Both the position numbers and the translations under genes were made by a program. The notes under the pieces are model-generated. The model ran no database searches, was not told the DNA's origin, and was given only the letters and a program-made list of their open reading frames with translations. Shown one piece after another: positions 1-6,410 of a stretch of DNA of 6,499 nt. Position 1 is the first letter of the stretch, and each line of letters starts with the position of its first letter. This DNA comes from Planctomycetota bacterium (lineage in GTDB: Bacteria; Planctomycetota; Phycisphaerae; SM23-33; FEN-1343). The stretch covers positions 1 to 6,499 of the forward strand of contig JABMQG010000063.1 of the NCBI GenBank assembly GCA_013203365.1, given 5' to 3'.

Positions 1-1238
1 CGCTGCAAGACATCCGCGTAATGCCGCAGCGATGCCAATGATCGCGGATCGTCGGCCGGGAGCGAATTGGTCAACTCGTGGCGATGCTCCAATTCGCCAA
101 GAATGTCCTGCTGCGCCTGGGCCTGCCGGGCGCGAAGCGCCAATGAAACCATCTTGAAGCCGAGCTCAACCAACTGCCTGTACAGATACTCAGTTTCCTC
201 AAACTCCCCCCTGTCGATGTGCGTCTTGATTTGAGACCGAAGTTGCTTGGCTGTCGAGAGGCGTTGCCTCTGCTGGAAGTCTCGACATGCCTGTGCGGAT
301 GGACCGCCGACGGAGCGATGTTGATTTCCACTCAATCGACCGATGAGCCTGATAGGGTCGCTGTCGAGCGAATAAACTGCGGCTTCTCCGGCCTCACCTA
401 TCAATAGGGCTCGTGGCGAATTGCCCGCCAAGATATGTCCGGAAATGATTCCCTGCGGAGCCTCCAGTTGCTGAGATGACGAGCCGTCCATGTCCTGCCA
501 GCTCTTCAGCAGACCGTCTGATTTGCCGATCGTGTGAAGCTTGTCGCCCTCGGTGAGTATCGCGTAGAACCCACCTTCGTGAGCCGAGCAGGTGCGTACT
601 TGCATCTCAGTCAAATTGCATGTGACCAGCCGGCTGTCCCCGGCCGGATAGACCGCCGCATGTTGTGCCGGCCAGTACAGCAGCCGAACCAGGGCGAGTA
701 TTTCCGGTGGGGCTGGAGCATCCATGGTGCTTAGGAGCCTGCCGCCATTGCCAATATCCCAAAGCAGTAGCCTGCCTTCGGCGGACAACCCCATCAATTT
801 ATTGTCGGGAAGGCGAAGTAATGAACAGATGCACCCACCATTCACCTCCAGCGTCTGCGGGCTGTTTGGGTCGATAGCGGGCTGCCACAGCAGACAGCGG
901 CCGGCAGTATCCGTGGCGGCAAGCTGGGATCCGCCGAGCAGGCAAACCGACAGGACAGGTGCGCCATGAAGGAGTGAGTGCTTCCTTTGAATTTGGAGGG
1001 ATTCACCATCATCAAGCCACGACAACAGCTCGATCCTTCCTCCTCGCGTACCCAATGAGATCAGGCTGCTCTCGGCGTCCACGTCGATCGCATAGACACT
1101 GTGGCCGTGAGGAAGCCCCACCAGGTCAAAGGACTCAGTCCCGTTCGACGGCAGTATTTGAACGCCCGGCTCCGATCCGCCAGCGCCCAGAATAAGGCTC
1201 GATATGAGTGTGTACCTATCCATGCTGTCTGTGGCCAT
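1..1238 (-). CDS. WD40-like beta-propeller protein with helical C-terminal region (partial)
   Basis: The frame opens at ATG 1238 and runs off the left edge after 412 codons with no stop. In-frame TAG 15 bases upstream bars a longer N-terminus. Residues 8-300 hold seven weakly repeated units of about 40 residues with the propeller pattern of a hydrophobic strand, then a small Gly-rich turn, then a strand often ending in Trp. Examples are residues 46-74 (ending ELLSW), 92-118 (AGRCLLW), 135-161 (EGRLLLWDI), 222-248 (DGLLKSW) and 263-290 (GEAAVYSL); residues 8-40 look like the strand that closes the ring. Canonical GH and WD dipeptides are mostly lost. After residue 305 the chain becomes helical and charged (around RQRLSTAKQL and EETEYLYRQLVELGF), possibly TPR-like or coiled-coil. 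There is no signal peptide, so it is probably a cytosolic scaffold. The fold call is fairly secure; a PQQ-type propeller is the alternative. It is the last visible gene of the operon. Confidence 0.85.
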   Translation of the reverse strand, partial: MATDSMDRYTLISSLILGAGGSEPGVQILPSNGTESFDLVGLPHGHSVYAIDVDAESSLISLGTRGGRIELLSWLDDGESLQIQRKHSLLHGAPVLSVCLLGGSQLAATDTAGRCLLWQPAIDPNSPQTLEVNGGCICSLLRLPDNKLMGLSAEGRLLLWDIGNGGRLLSTMDAPAPPEILALVRLLYWPAQHAAVYPAGDSRLVTCNLTEMQVRTCSAHEGGFYAILTEGDKLHTIGKSDGLLKSWQDMDGSSSQQLEAPQGIISGHILAGNSPRALLIGEAGEAAVYSLDSDPIRLIGRLSGNQHRSVGGPSAQACRDFQQRQRLSTAKQLRSQIKTHIDRGEFEETEYLYRQLVELGFKMVSLALRARQAQAQQDILGELEHRHELTNSLPADDPRSLASLRHYADVLQ

Positions 1239-1241
1239 ATT

Positions 1242-1256
1242 GCCGGGCTACCCGGC
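1242..1256 (-). other. GC hairpin between Shine-Dalgarno site and start codon
   Basis: In the 21-base gap before the propeller gene the minus strand reads GCCGGG-TAG-CCCGGC, a perfect 6-bp all-GC stem with a 3-base loop. It is followed by AAT and the ATG at 1238, and preceded by AAGGG (1261-1257). There is no U-tract after it, so it is not an intrinsic terminator. Folded, it would bring the otherwise distant AAGGG close to the start codon; it could equally hamper initiation unless ribosomes arriving from the upstream gene melt it. The structure is seen; the role is inferred. Confidence 0.5.
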
Positions 1257-1259
1257 CCC

Positions 1260-1817
1260 TTAACGCTCCTGCTCTATTTCAAGAAGATCATCCAGCTCCC
1301 GATCGTCATTCGCGCCTCCCGGGTGCGACGTGCCCGAAGCCCCTCCATTCTGCGGGCATCTGCCGGGATAGTATTTTCCCGAGGCCTCTGCCAAAGCCGC
1401 CTGCACGGCCTTAATTGTCTTGGTAACTCTCTCCTGCATCTCGCTGAGGCACTCGATCCTGGCGCATAGTTCGACCTCCGCCTGCGAGTATTGGTCGCGG
1501 ACAGAGTCGCGATGAATTCGCCTTTCGTGCGCTGAAATCACGACAAGGTTGTTCTTGCACCGGGTGTTTTCCGCATCTATAGCTTCCTGTTTCTCATACA
1601 GGCCCTTCAATTGGCCGTTGAGCTGGGCCTGGATATCTTCCTTCTGTACGTACAGTTCCTCGGCGAATGGGCACTCCGAGTTGCCATCCTCGTCTACCTT
1701 CGGAAGCGAATGAACGGATCGATCCAGCTTTTCGATCTGCTCATGCGCGTATTCCAGCGAATCCTCGACCTGATCGAGATCAACGTTCTTCTTGGCCACA
1801 TCGACATCTCCAGACAT
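1260..1817 (-). CDS. Coiled-coil protein with acidic C-terminal tail, function unknown
   Basis: Predicted 185-aa protein, not recognised by family. Residues 14-38 are a textbook heptad run: L14, V17, L21, A24, I28, L31, V35 and L38 alternate in exact 3-4 steps, which predicts a two- or three-stranded coiled coil ending at Pro39. A linker with C49-Pro follows, then about 95 residues of largely charged helix (52-147). The tail has a Gly/Pro/Ser-rich linker (150-170) and a short acidic helix, DDRELDDLLEIEQER. Five cysteines (49, 87, 118, 123, 154) contrast with none in the preceding protein. No export signal or membrane segment is visible. The gene begins one base after the acidic-protein stop and has the strongest ribosome-binding site here. 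Like its neighbour it may be a structural or adaptor partner of the ATPase, and the two may form a hetero-oligomer; this is inferred from gene order only. The frame extends upstream to 2117, but that part overlaps the acidic gene and has no start signal. Confidence 0.85.
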   Translation of the reverse strand: MSGDVDVAKKNVDLDQVEDSLEYAHEQIEKLDRSVHSLPKVDEDGNSECPFAEELYVQKEDIQAQLNGQLKGLYEKQEAIDAENTRCKNNLVVISAHERRIHRDSVRDQYSQAEVELCARIECLSEMQERVTKTIKAVQAALAEASGKYYPGRCPQNGGASGTSHPGGANDDRELDDLLEIEQER

Positions 1818-1818
1818 G

Positions 1819-2334
1819 CTATGACCTCCTTCCCGAATCGACCCTGGCTTGGTGTTCGGTGTGGAGGTGTTGGCTTTCCTCCCTTGCCGTCTGGGCGCTG
1901 CCGGCCTGATCGTCAAGGAATTCAATGTCGCGCCTGGCGTTGTCCTCGGCCTTTGCAAGCTCGCTGCCAGCGGCGTCGCTGTGGATTTGGCTGCTTGCGT
2001 CGGAAATCTTCTCCATATCCGAAGTGGTCGTGTCGGATCGCTCGCCGAGTTCGCTTTCGTGCTCTTCGGTCTCGCCCTGGATCTGTTCCAGCTCCTGACT
2101 TTCCTCGTCGAACTCACCTACGCCAATGTCTTCGGCGCCTTCGATCGCGCCTTCGACTTCATCTGCCCCCTCGGACGTGCCGCCCAGGTCGAGGCTGTCA
2201 AGCGTCCCGCGCACCGTTTCAATGTCGGAGACGGTTTCCTCGACGTCCTCCGCCTTGTCGTTCATGTCGTCCTGGTGCTTCTCGACCTTCTCGGTCACTT
2301 CGCTCCGTGTAGGTGTATCGCTTCGTCTGGCCAT
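1819..2334 (-). CDS. Highly acidic helical protein, function unknown
   Basis: Predicted 171-aa protein that I cannot assign to a family. By my count about 50 residues are Asp or Glu against about 16 Lys or Arg, and there is no Cys, Trp or Tyr. Residues 11-50 are a likely amphipathic helix with hydrophobics in a 3-4 rhythm (V13, V17, M24, A28, V31, V35, I38, V41, L45, L48). A Gly- and Glu-rich middle (51-100) looks flexible. Residues 104-165 are again helical, and both ends carry basic clusters (ARR near the start, GRRS at the end). No signal peptide or membrane segment is present. It sits 3 bases after the ATPase stop and one base before the next start, so it is probably made with both. Plausible roles are a cargo, filament or adaptor of the ATPase; a WXG100-like secreted protein is a weaker option because no WxG motif is seen. 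The opposite strand is open across this gene but lacks comparable signals. Confidence 0.82.
   Translation of the reverse strand: MARRSDTPTRSEVTEKVEKHQDDMNDKAEDVEETVSDIETVRGTLDSLDLGGTSEGADEVEGAIEGAEDIGVGEFDEESQELEQIQGETEEHESELGERSDTTTSDMEKISDASSQIHSDAAGSELAKAEDNARRDIEFLDDQAGSAQTAREESQHLHTEHQARVDSGRRS
1824..1831 (-). promoter_or_regulatory. Strong Shine-Dalgarno site of the coiled-coil protein gene
   Basis: AAGGAGGT on the minus strand is the best ribosome-binding match in the window, 6 bases before the ATG at 1817. It overlaps the last codons of the acidic-protein gene, whose TAG stop is one base from the ATG. It rules out the much longer frame that runs upstream to 2117, and suggests efficient, coupled translation. 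Confidence 0.85.
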
Positions 2335-2337
2335 GAT

Positions 2338-5133
2338 TCACGCTCCTTGTGTTGAAAGAGAAAGGCATCGCTCCCGGCAGTTGCGGATAAGACGATCCAA
2401 GACGTCCAGACAGGATTCCGTGTCGGGCCGGATCACCGAGTCGTAACGGTCCACCAGGGCATCTCTCAAGGCCCTAAGGCCGTCGTCACGGATATCGATT
2501 TCCCGGTTGTCCTCCAGGAGCGGGCGGTACACGTCCCGCCGAAAAGTCCTGAAGGCCGAATCGAGTTTATCCCGCAACGTGCGGGCTCGACGTGCCAGCG
2601 AAACAAATCGCTCGGGGCGTTGCGAGGACGGCTCGCCTGAGAGAATCTTCGGATATTCCGCCACCAGTTTGGCAGATTGCTTGGTGATCCCCATCCGCAG
2701 GTCGTCGAATTGGTCCATCTCCGTCAGTAATTGCCCGAACTCGGCCGTCAGGCGAGTTGCAGTCGCCTCGATGAACCACGGCTCATCGGCGATGCAGGCC
2801 AGCAACTCGTCGTCCGAGGGAGGCGAGGGAATATCCAACTCGGCGTGCAGATTGGGCGTGCGAATCCGCCGCGGCCCGAAATAACCTTCAGCGAACAGGT
2901 ACGCTTCGCCCGGCCCGAGGCGAGCGATTTCCTCCGTCTCGATAGAACCAAACAACATGGCTCCACCGATCTCTTCCCGGTCGCTGTTGGCCACCTGTCG
3001 GAAGGCAAGCTTCGTGGCGGTATTCTTGATGACCTCTGGTGCAATGGCCGAGGGCAGCTGGTCAACAATCACGATTCCCACGCCCAGACCCCTAAGCTCA
3101 GCTAGCATGCGGCAGATGAGTTCGGCGGCGTAGGCCTTCGGGTCGGCATTTTCCTCGGAAGGTGAGGCGTCGGTATTTCGGCCCACGAGGTTATGGGCTT
3201 CTTCGATAACGACCACGAGCCTCGGACCTTCGCCGCAGTAAGGAACGGTCCTGGCGTATTGACTTATGCCTGTAAGAGCAGAGAGTGTTTGCAGTGAACT
3301 TTGCTCTTGGGGAAGACAGGCCAACTCGATCAGGGAATACCCGTTGACGAGCTGATCGAGTGTCGGGATGTCCAAGCCACATTGGAAAACCCGGCCGATT
3401 GCTCGTCTGGTCAGCATACCCAGCCGGACCTCGATGGCCGCCCTGATGTCCGAATCAACGTCGGCTGAATAGCCCTTGGAGGCCAGGACCTTCCGCGTAG
3501 CCGTGTGCAGGTCGGCCATCTTCGGTGGATGATCCGGGCTCGGGTGGTCCTCGTAAACCTGCTCCAATGCCTCGCCCAGGATGGCCGGCAATGGCCCCGA
3601 CATCGGCATCGCGGCCTTGAAGCACGTGGATATCTCTTCGATATTCTCGTTACGCGAGATTCCGTCGAGCAGCCGAAGCGGGTTAAGCCTGCAAGGTGAA
3701 ATCCTTTCATTACCGGGCGTGTAGATACGCAGTTCCCTCGCCAGACGGCGGATGTCCGGATCGGGATGATCCTTGAGGCGTTTCAGCAGCCGGTATTCGC
3801 TCTTGCCCGGCTCGAACACAATGAATGGAATTCGCCGGCGGCTGAGTTGGATCAACATGTTGATGATGGCGGTTGTCTTGCCGTTGCCGGGCATGCCGCA
3901 CACGAAGGCGTGCTTTCTCAAGCAGTCCACATGTAGGCCACGCGCCATAAGTCGGCTTCGGCCGCCCAATCCGCCGGCATCGATCTGTTCATCGTGGCCG
4001 ATGACGATCAGGTCTTCGGGGCTCACGGCGGGCGGGTCTGTGTTCTTGTGAATGCAACACGGGGATGCGTAGGACGCTACGGGCAGACGAAAGGCACTTG
4101 TCAACTCATCCACAGGCACCAAGCTCGCCAGGCCCGAGAGCCTGTCGTAGATGCGGATATCACGCTCGCCCAGCAATTGCTTCAGCGCGGGGGCCGGGAC
4201 TACTTGCGCATCACGTTGGCCCTGCAATGCCGCCTCGAAGAATGAATCACCCATCGCCGAGTCGAATAGCTGATAGCTGCCGTCTTCAAAGGCAGACTCC
4301 GCAGCCACCGAAGCCAACAGTCGTGCAACCGCTGGCGTTTGGGCAAATGCCCGAATATGGAATTTCAGGTGCGGCAGCACCAGCGTCTCGTGGAACCGCT
4401 GCTGGCGGCGGAGAATATCATCAGCCAGCGGGTCTTTGTGCCTCAGCGGCTTCAAGTTGAACTGCTCGGTCGAACGAAAGTCCCTGCCGAATACATCCTC
4501 CTCGTCGTGGTCCCAGTACCGGTTGATTTGTTGAAGACGTGAAAGGTATCGCGTGTGCTCCCCCAGTTCCTTTCTGATATCAACCGGCTCAACAGAAATC
4601 TCGATCAACGCCGGCTCGTTAAGCCTGCTCAAAATACTGTCCACTTGCAGACAATCGTTGTCCTGTCTCGGCTCGAAGGAGCGGATCGTGTAGTAAGCAG
4701 GTGGCACTTTCGGGTTGAACTCAGGTGTTACGGTCGGATCGAGGATGCTTTGACGCCGTACGACGTCGCAGGCGGCCTCGAATTGCTCCAGGTCGAGGAG
4801 GGTCTCATCGGCAGGCTGCAGATTATAGAATTGTCTGAATGGCCCACGCTCAAGCAGGAGAGAGAGGCCAACGGACACCTCATCACAATGGGCTTGACCT
4901 ACCAGATAGATGGAGAGCCGCTGCTGGGAATCCTCCCCGTCGACAAGGGGCTTGTAGATGAACCGAATCGCAGTCGAGACGGAACCTGCGGGGAAATCCG
5001 CCAACATCCGAACCAGATGCTCACCGCAGGACCACACTGCATCCCGCACATCGCCACCAGCCATGAGCCTGAATGGCGGATACGCCGGATCGGGCAGTTC
5101 CCGCAAAAGTAATGTCCACGTGCGCGTGGCCAT
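2338..5133 (-). CDS. HerA/VirB4-like DUF87 P-loop ATPase
   Basis: Predicted 931-aa protein of the HerA-FtsK superfamily, which forms hexameric rings that use ATP to move DNA or polypeptide. The motor domain spans roughly residues 375-770: Walker A GMPGNGKTT (413-421); EPGKSEYR (441-448), a motif typical of VirB4-like DUF87 members where HerA has an Asp-Pro-His-Gly-type motif; Walker B LVVVIEEAHN (639-648) with the catalytic glutamates; IVDQLPSAIAPEVIKNT (689-705) with the sensor Gln692; and a candidate arginine finger at Arg712. Residues 1-375 form a long N-terminal region like those before the motor in VirB4/TraC-type proteins, but I cannot name its fold. Residues 775-931 are mostly charged helix, possibly a partner-binding bundle. 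There is no signal peptide or clear membrane helix, so membrane attachment would need a partner. It overlaps the adenylyltransferase by one base, and its stop lies 3 bases before the next gene. The family is certain; the cargo (DNA or protein) is open. Confidence 0.95.
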   Translation of the reverse strand: MATRTWTLLLRELPDPAYPPFRLMAGGDVRDAVWSCGEHLVRMLADFPAGSVSTAIRFIYKPLVDGEDSQQRLSIYLVGQAHCDEVSVGLSLLLERGPFRQFYNLQPADETLLDLEQFEAACDVVRRQSILDPTVTPEFNPKVPPAYYTIRSFEPRQDNDCLQVDSILSRLNEPALIEISVEPVDIRKELGEHTRYLSRLQQINRYWDHDEEDVFGRDFRSTEQFNLKPLRHKDPLADDILRRQQRFHETLVLPHLKFHIRAFAQTPAVARLLASVAAESAFEDGSYQLFDSAMGDSFFEAALQGQRDAQVVPAPALKQLLGERDIRIYDRLSGLASLVPVDELTSAFRLPVASYASPCCIHKNTDPPAVSPEDLIVIGHDEQIDAGGLGGRSRLMARGLHVDCLRKHAFVCGMPGNGKTTAIINMLIQLSRRRIPFIVFEPGKSEYRLLKRLKDHPDPDIRRLARELRIYTPGNERISPCRLNPLRLLDGISRNENIEEISTCFKAAMPMSGPLPAILGEALEQVYEDHPSPDHPPKMADLHTATRKVLASKGYSADVDSDIRAAIEVRLGMLTRRAIGRVFQCGLDIPTLDQLVNGYSLIELACLPQEQSSLQTLSALTGISQYARTVPYCGEGPRLVVVIEEAHNLVGRNTDASPSEENADPKAYAAELICRMLAELRGLGVGIVIVDQLPSAIAPEVIKNTATKLAFRQVANSDREEIGGAMLFGSIETEEIARLGPGEAYLFAEGYFGPRRIRTPNLHAELDIPSPPSDDELLACIADEPWFIEATATRLTAEFGQLLTEMDQFDDLRMGITKQSAKLVAEYPKILSGEPSSQRPERFVSLARRARTLRDKLDSAFRTFRRDVYRPLLEDNREIDIRDDGLRALRDALVDRYDSVIRPDTESCLDVLDRLIRNCRERCLSLSTQGA
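2343..2348 (-). promoter_or_regulatory. Shine-Dalgarno site of the acidic helical protein gene
   Basis: AAGGAG on the minus strand is embedded in the final codons of the ATPase gene, 8 bases before the ATG at 2334. The upstream stop is 3 bases from that ATG. This spacing settles both the start and the coding strand, since the opposite strand is also open here. Confidence 0.8.
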
Positions 5134-6410
5134 CACCGCACCTCCGACGTGGTGAAGGTCGCCATGTCCTCAGCCGTGACCTCAAAACCTTCTCGCTCAG
5201 CCGCGTGGCGAACAAAGTCCCCACAGCACTGGCACGCGGGATCTCGCGACAAGTCCACGCCGTACCACCTGAGTACGTGCATGCCGTTGACGTGAAAACC
5301 GAGCGGTTCAAGCTCGGAGTAACCGGTCTCTGCCTCGCGACGGTTGAGCCAGATGTACCAGGAGGCCACAAGGTCCTCGTCCAGTGACTGCAATGTCGTA
5401 GGCTTTCCCTCGATGAGACGCTGCAATGCCAGCTTCACGACCATCTGGCCAAGGGGGGCGATGTCATTGGAAAGGCCCGGCTCGGCCTCCATGGGCCTGT
5501 CGCTGTACGCCGGGGCTTGCTCGCCGTCTGGTGCTTCCTGGCCGATAACATTCTCGGGAAGTGCTTGCAGAAAACACTGATAGCACGGTGTTTGATGAGG
5601 GATGACCAATAGGATCTGCCCGCCGTAGGCCCTTCTAAACGCTCCGACGAAGATGATCGGCTTGTTTTCTTCCACGCAAAGCTTGTTGAGTATCAGCCTG
5701 CCCTCGCGGCCGTCGGCGGTGCATATCGTAAGGTCGCTCCTGCGTACATATTGCCTGGTGAGGTCATACGTGTCCCAGGCTATCTTCCGGTTGCACGTTT
5801 CGACTTTCGCGTGGGGGTTCTTCTCATGGATCGCATCGGCCACTGCCAAGACCTTGTAGCGGCCGACGTCCGATAGGCCCGCCACGTGGCGGATCACATT
5901 GGCTACCTCCAGGCGATCGTGGTCCATCAGAACCATGTTCATGATCCCCAGCTTTGCCAACTCCACTGCGACAACAGAGCCGACAGACCCTAATCCAGCG
6001 ACGAAGACGGACTTCTCGGCCAGCATGTCGTTCTCGAAGAGACCCCTTGTTCTGGAGAACAATTCTTTCCGCACGGGCGTTACCAGCACTGGAACCTCCC
6101 GCCAACCGTCGCCGCATCGGACGTATCCTGTCGCCTCCCAATTACCGCCGGGCCCGGCCGGCGCCAGGTCGTGACGAACCTGGCACCAGCGGACGATTAT
6201 TCGAATGCGGTCTTCCGGGGCGCCGGCGTTGGCAACGCAGATGTGCTTGGAGCCATCCACAACGTAGATGCTTCCGGAGACCGTGCTGCCAGCGCTGTCG
6301 GAATTGATCGCCGAGTAGGTTTCGCCCTCATCCAGACGGCGAAACCGACAGGGCAGGCAGCCTTCCCACCCGGCGCGATCGCCAATCATCTCAGCCGAAA
6401 TGACGATCAT
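5133..6410 (-). CDS. ThiF/MoeB/E1-family adenylyltransferase with N-terminal extension
   Basis: Predicted 425-aa cytosolic enzyme. The family binds ATP and adenylates the C-terminal glycine of a ubiquitin-like or sulfur-carrier protein. The E1 core begins near residue 115 and shows the nucleotide loop GLGSVG (139-144), the acidic strand MDHDRLEVANVIRH (162-175) with the family's Asp, Asn and Arg, Lys186, and TADGREGRLILN (231-242), which matches the family's Asp...Arg...Asn segment. Zinc-ligand pairs are CYQC (276-279) and CQCC (393-396). In the crossover region, where MoeB/ThiF/E1 enzymes often carry the catalytic cysteine, it reads EPGLSNDIAPLG (310-321) with no Cys, so it may adenylate without forming a thioester. 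Residues 1-115 are beta-rich, unidentified, and hold an extra CxxC (18-21). No signal peptide or membrane segment is seen. The end overlaps the ATPase start (TGATG). The family call is firm; the substrate is unknown. An upstream GTG at 6455 would give 440 aa. Confidence 0.93.
   Translation of the reverse strand: MIVISAEMIGDRAGWEGCLPCRFRRLDEGETYSAINSDSAGSTVSGSIYVVDGSKHICVANAGAPEDRIRIIVRWCQVRHDLAPAGPGGNWEATGYVRCGDGWREVPVLVTPVRKELFSRTRGLFENDMLAEKSVFVAGLGSVGSVVAVELAKLGIMNMVLMDHDRLEVANVIRHVAGLSDVGRYKVLAVADAIHEKNPHAKVETCNRKIAWDTYDLTRQYVRRSDLTICTADGREGRLILNKLCVEENKPIIFVGAFRRAYGGQILLVIPHQTPCYQCFLQALPENVIGQEAPDGEQAPAYSDRPMEAEPGLSNDIAPLGQMVVKLALQRLIEGKPTTLQSLDEDLVASWYIWLNRREAETGYSELEPLGFHVNGMHVLRWYGVDLSRDPACQCCGDFVRHAAEREGFEVTAEDMATFTTSEVR
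5140..5145 (-). promoter_or_regulatory. Shine-Dalgarno site of the HerA-like ATPase gene
   Basis: GGAGGT on the minus strand lies within the last codons of the adenylyltransferase gene, 6 bases before the ATG at 5133. An in-frame GTG at 5136 immediately before it would leave only 3 bases, so the ATG is preferred. Stop and start share a base (TGATG), the usual arrangement for translational coupling. Confidence 0.75.

Noticed and set aside
1242..1256. Intrinsic transcription terminator before the propeller gene.
   Set aside because: The stem is only 6 bp and is followed by AATATG instead of a run of U; the downstream gene would be cut off from the operon with no promoter room.
1818..2117. Upstream extension of the coiled-coil gene to a start at 2117, giving 285 aa.
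   Set aside because: The added 100 residues are low-complexity Arg/Thr/Pro sequence lying out of frame within the acidic gene, and the AAGGAGGT site at 1824-1831 points to the ATG at 1817.
1611..2312. Plus-strand open frame of 233 aa across the two helical-protein genes.
   Set aside because: It spans two coupled minus-strand genes, and its product is Arg-, Pro- and Cys-rich in its second half, typical of a shadow frame in GC-rich DNA.
1849..2355. Plus-strand open frame encoding a very hydrophobic 168-aa protein that could pass for a membrane protein.
   Set aside because: It is the mirror of the acidic gene: antisense GAG/GAC codons become Leu/Val codons. The minus-strand gene has a well-placed AAGGAG site and fits the operon spacing; the plus frame has neither.
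4555..5112. Plus-strand open frame of 185 aa opposite the N-terminal part of the ATPase.
   Set aside because: It lies wholly within the ATPase gene, whose motifs and ribosome-binding site are convincing. No plus-strand operon context supports it.
5133..6410. Assignment as a thiamine or molybdopterin enzyme (thiF or moeB).
   Set aside because: There are no thiamine or molybdopterin genes beside it, it has a 115-residue extension, and the crossover Cys is missing, so a specific gene symbol is not justified.
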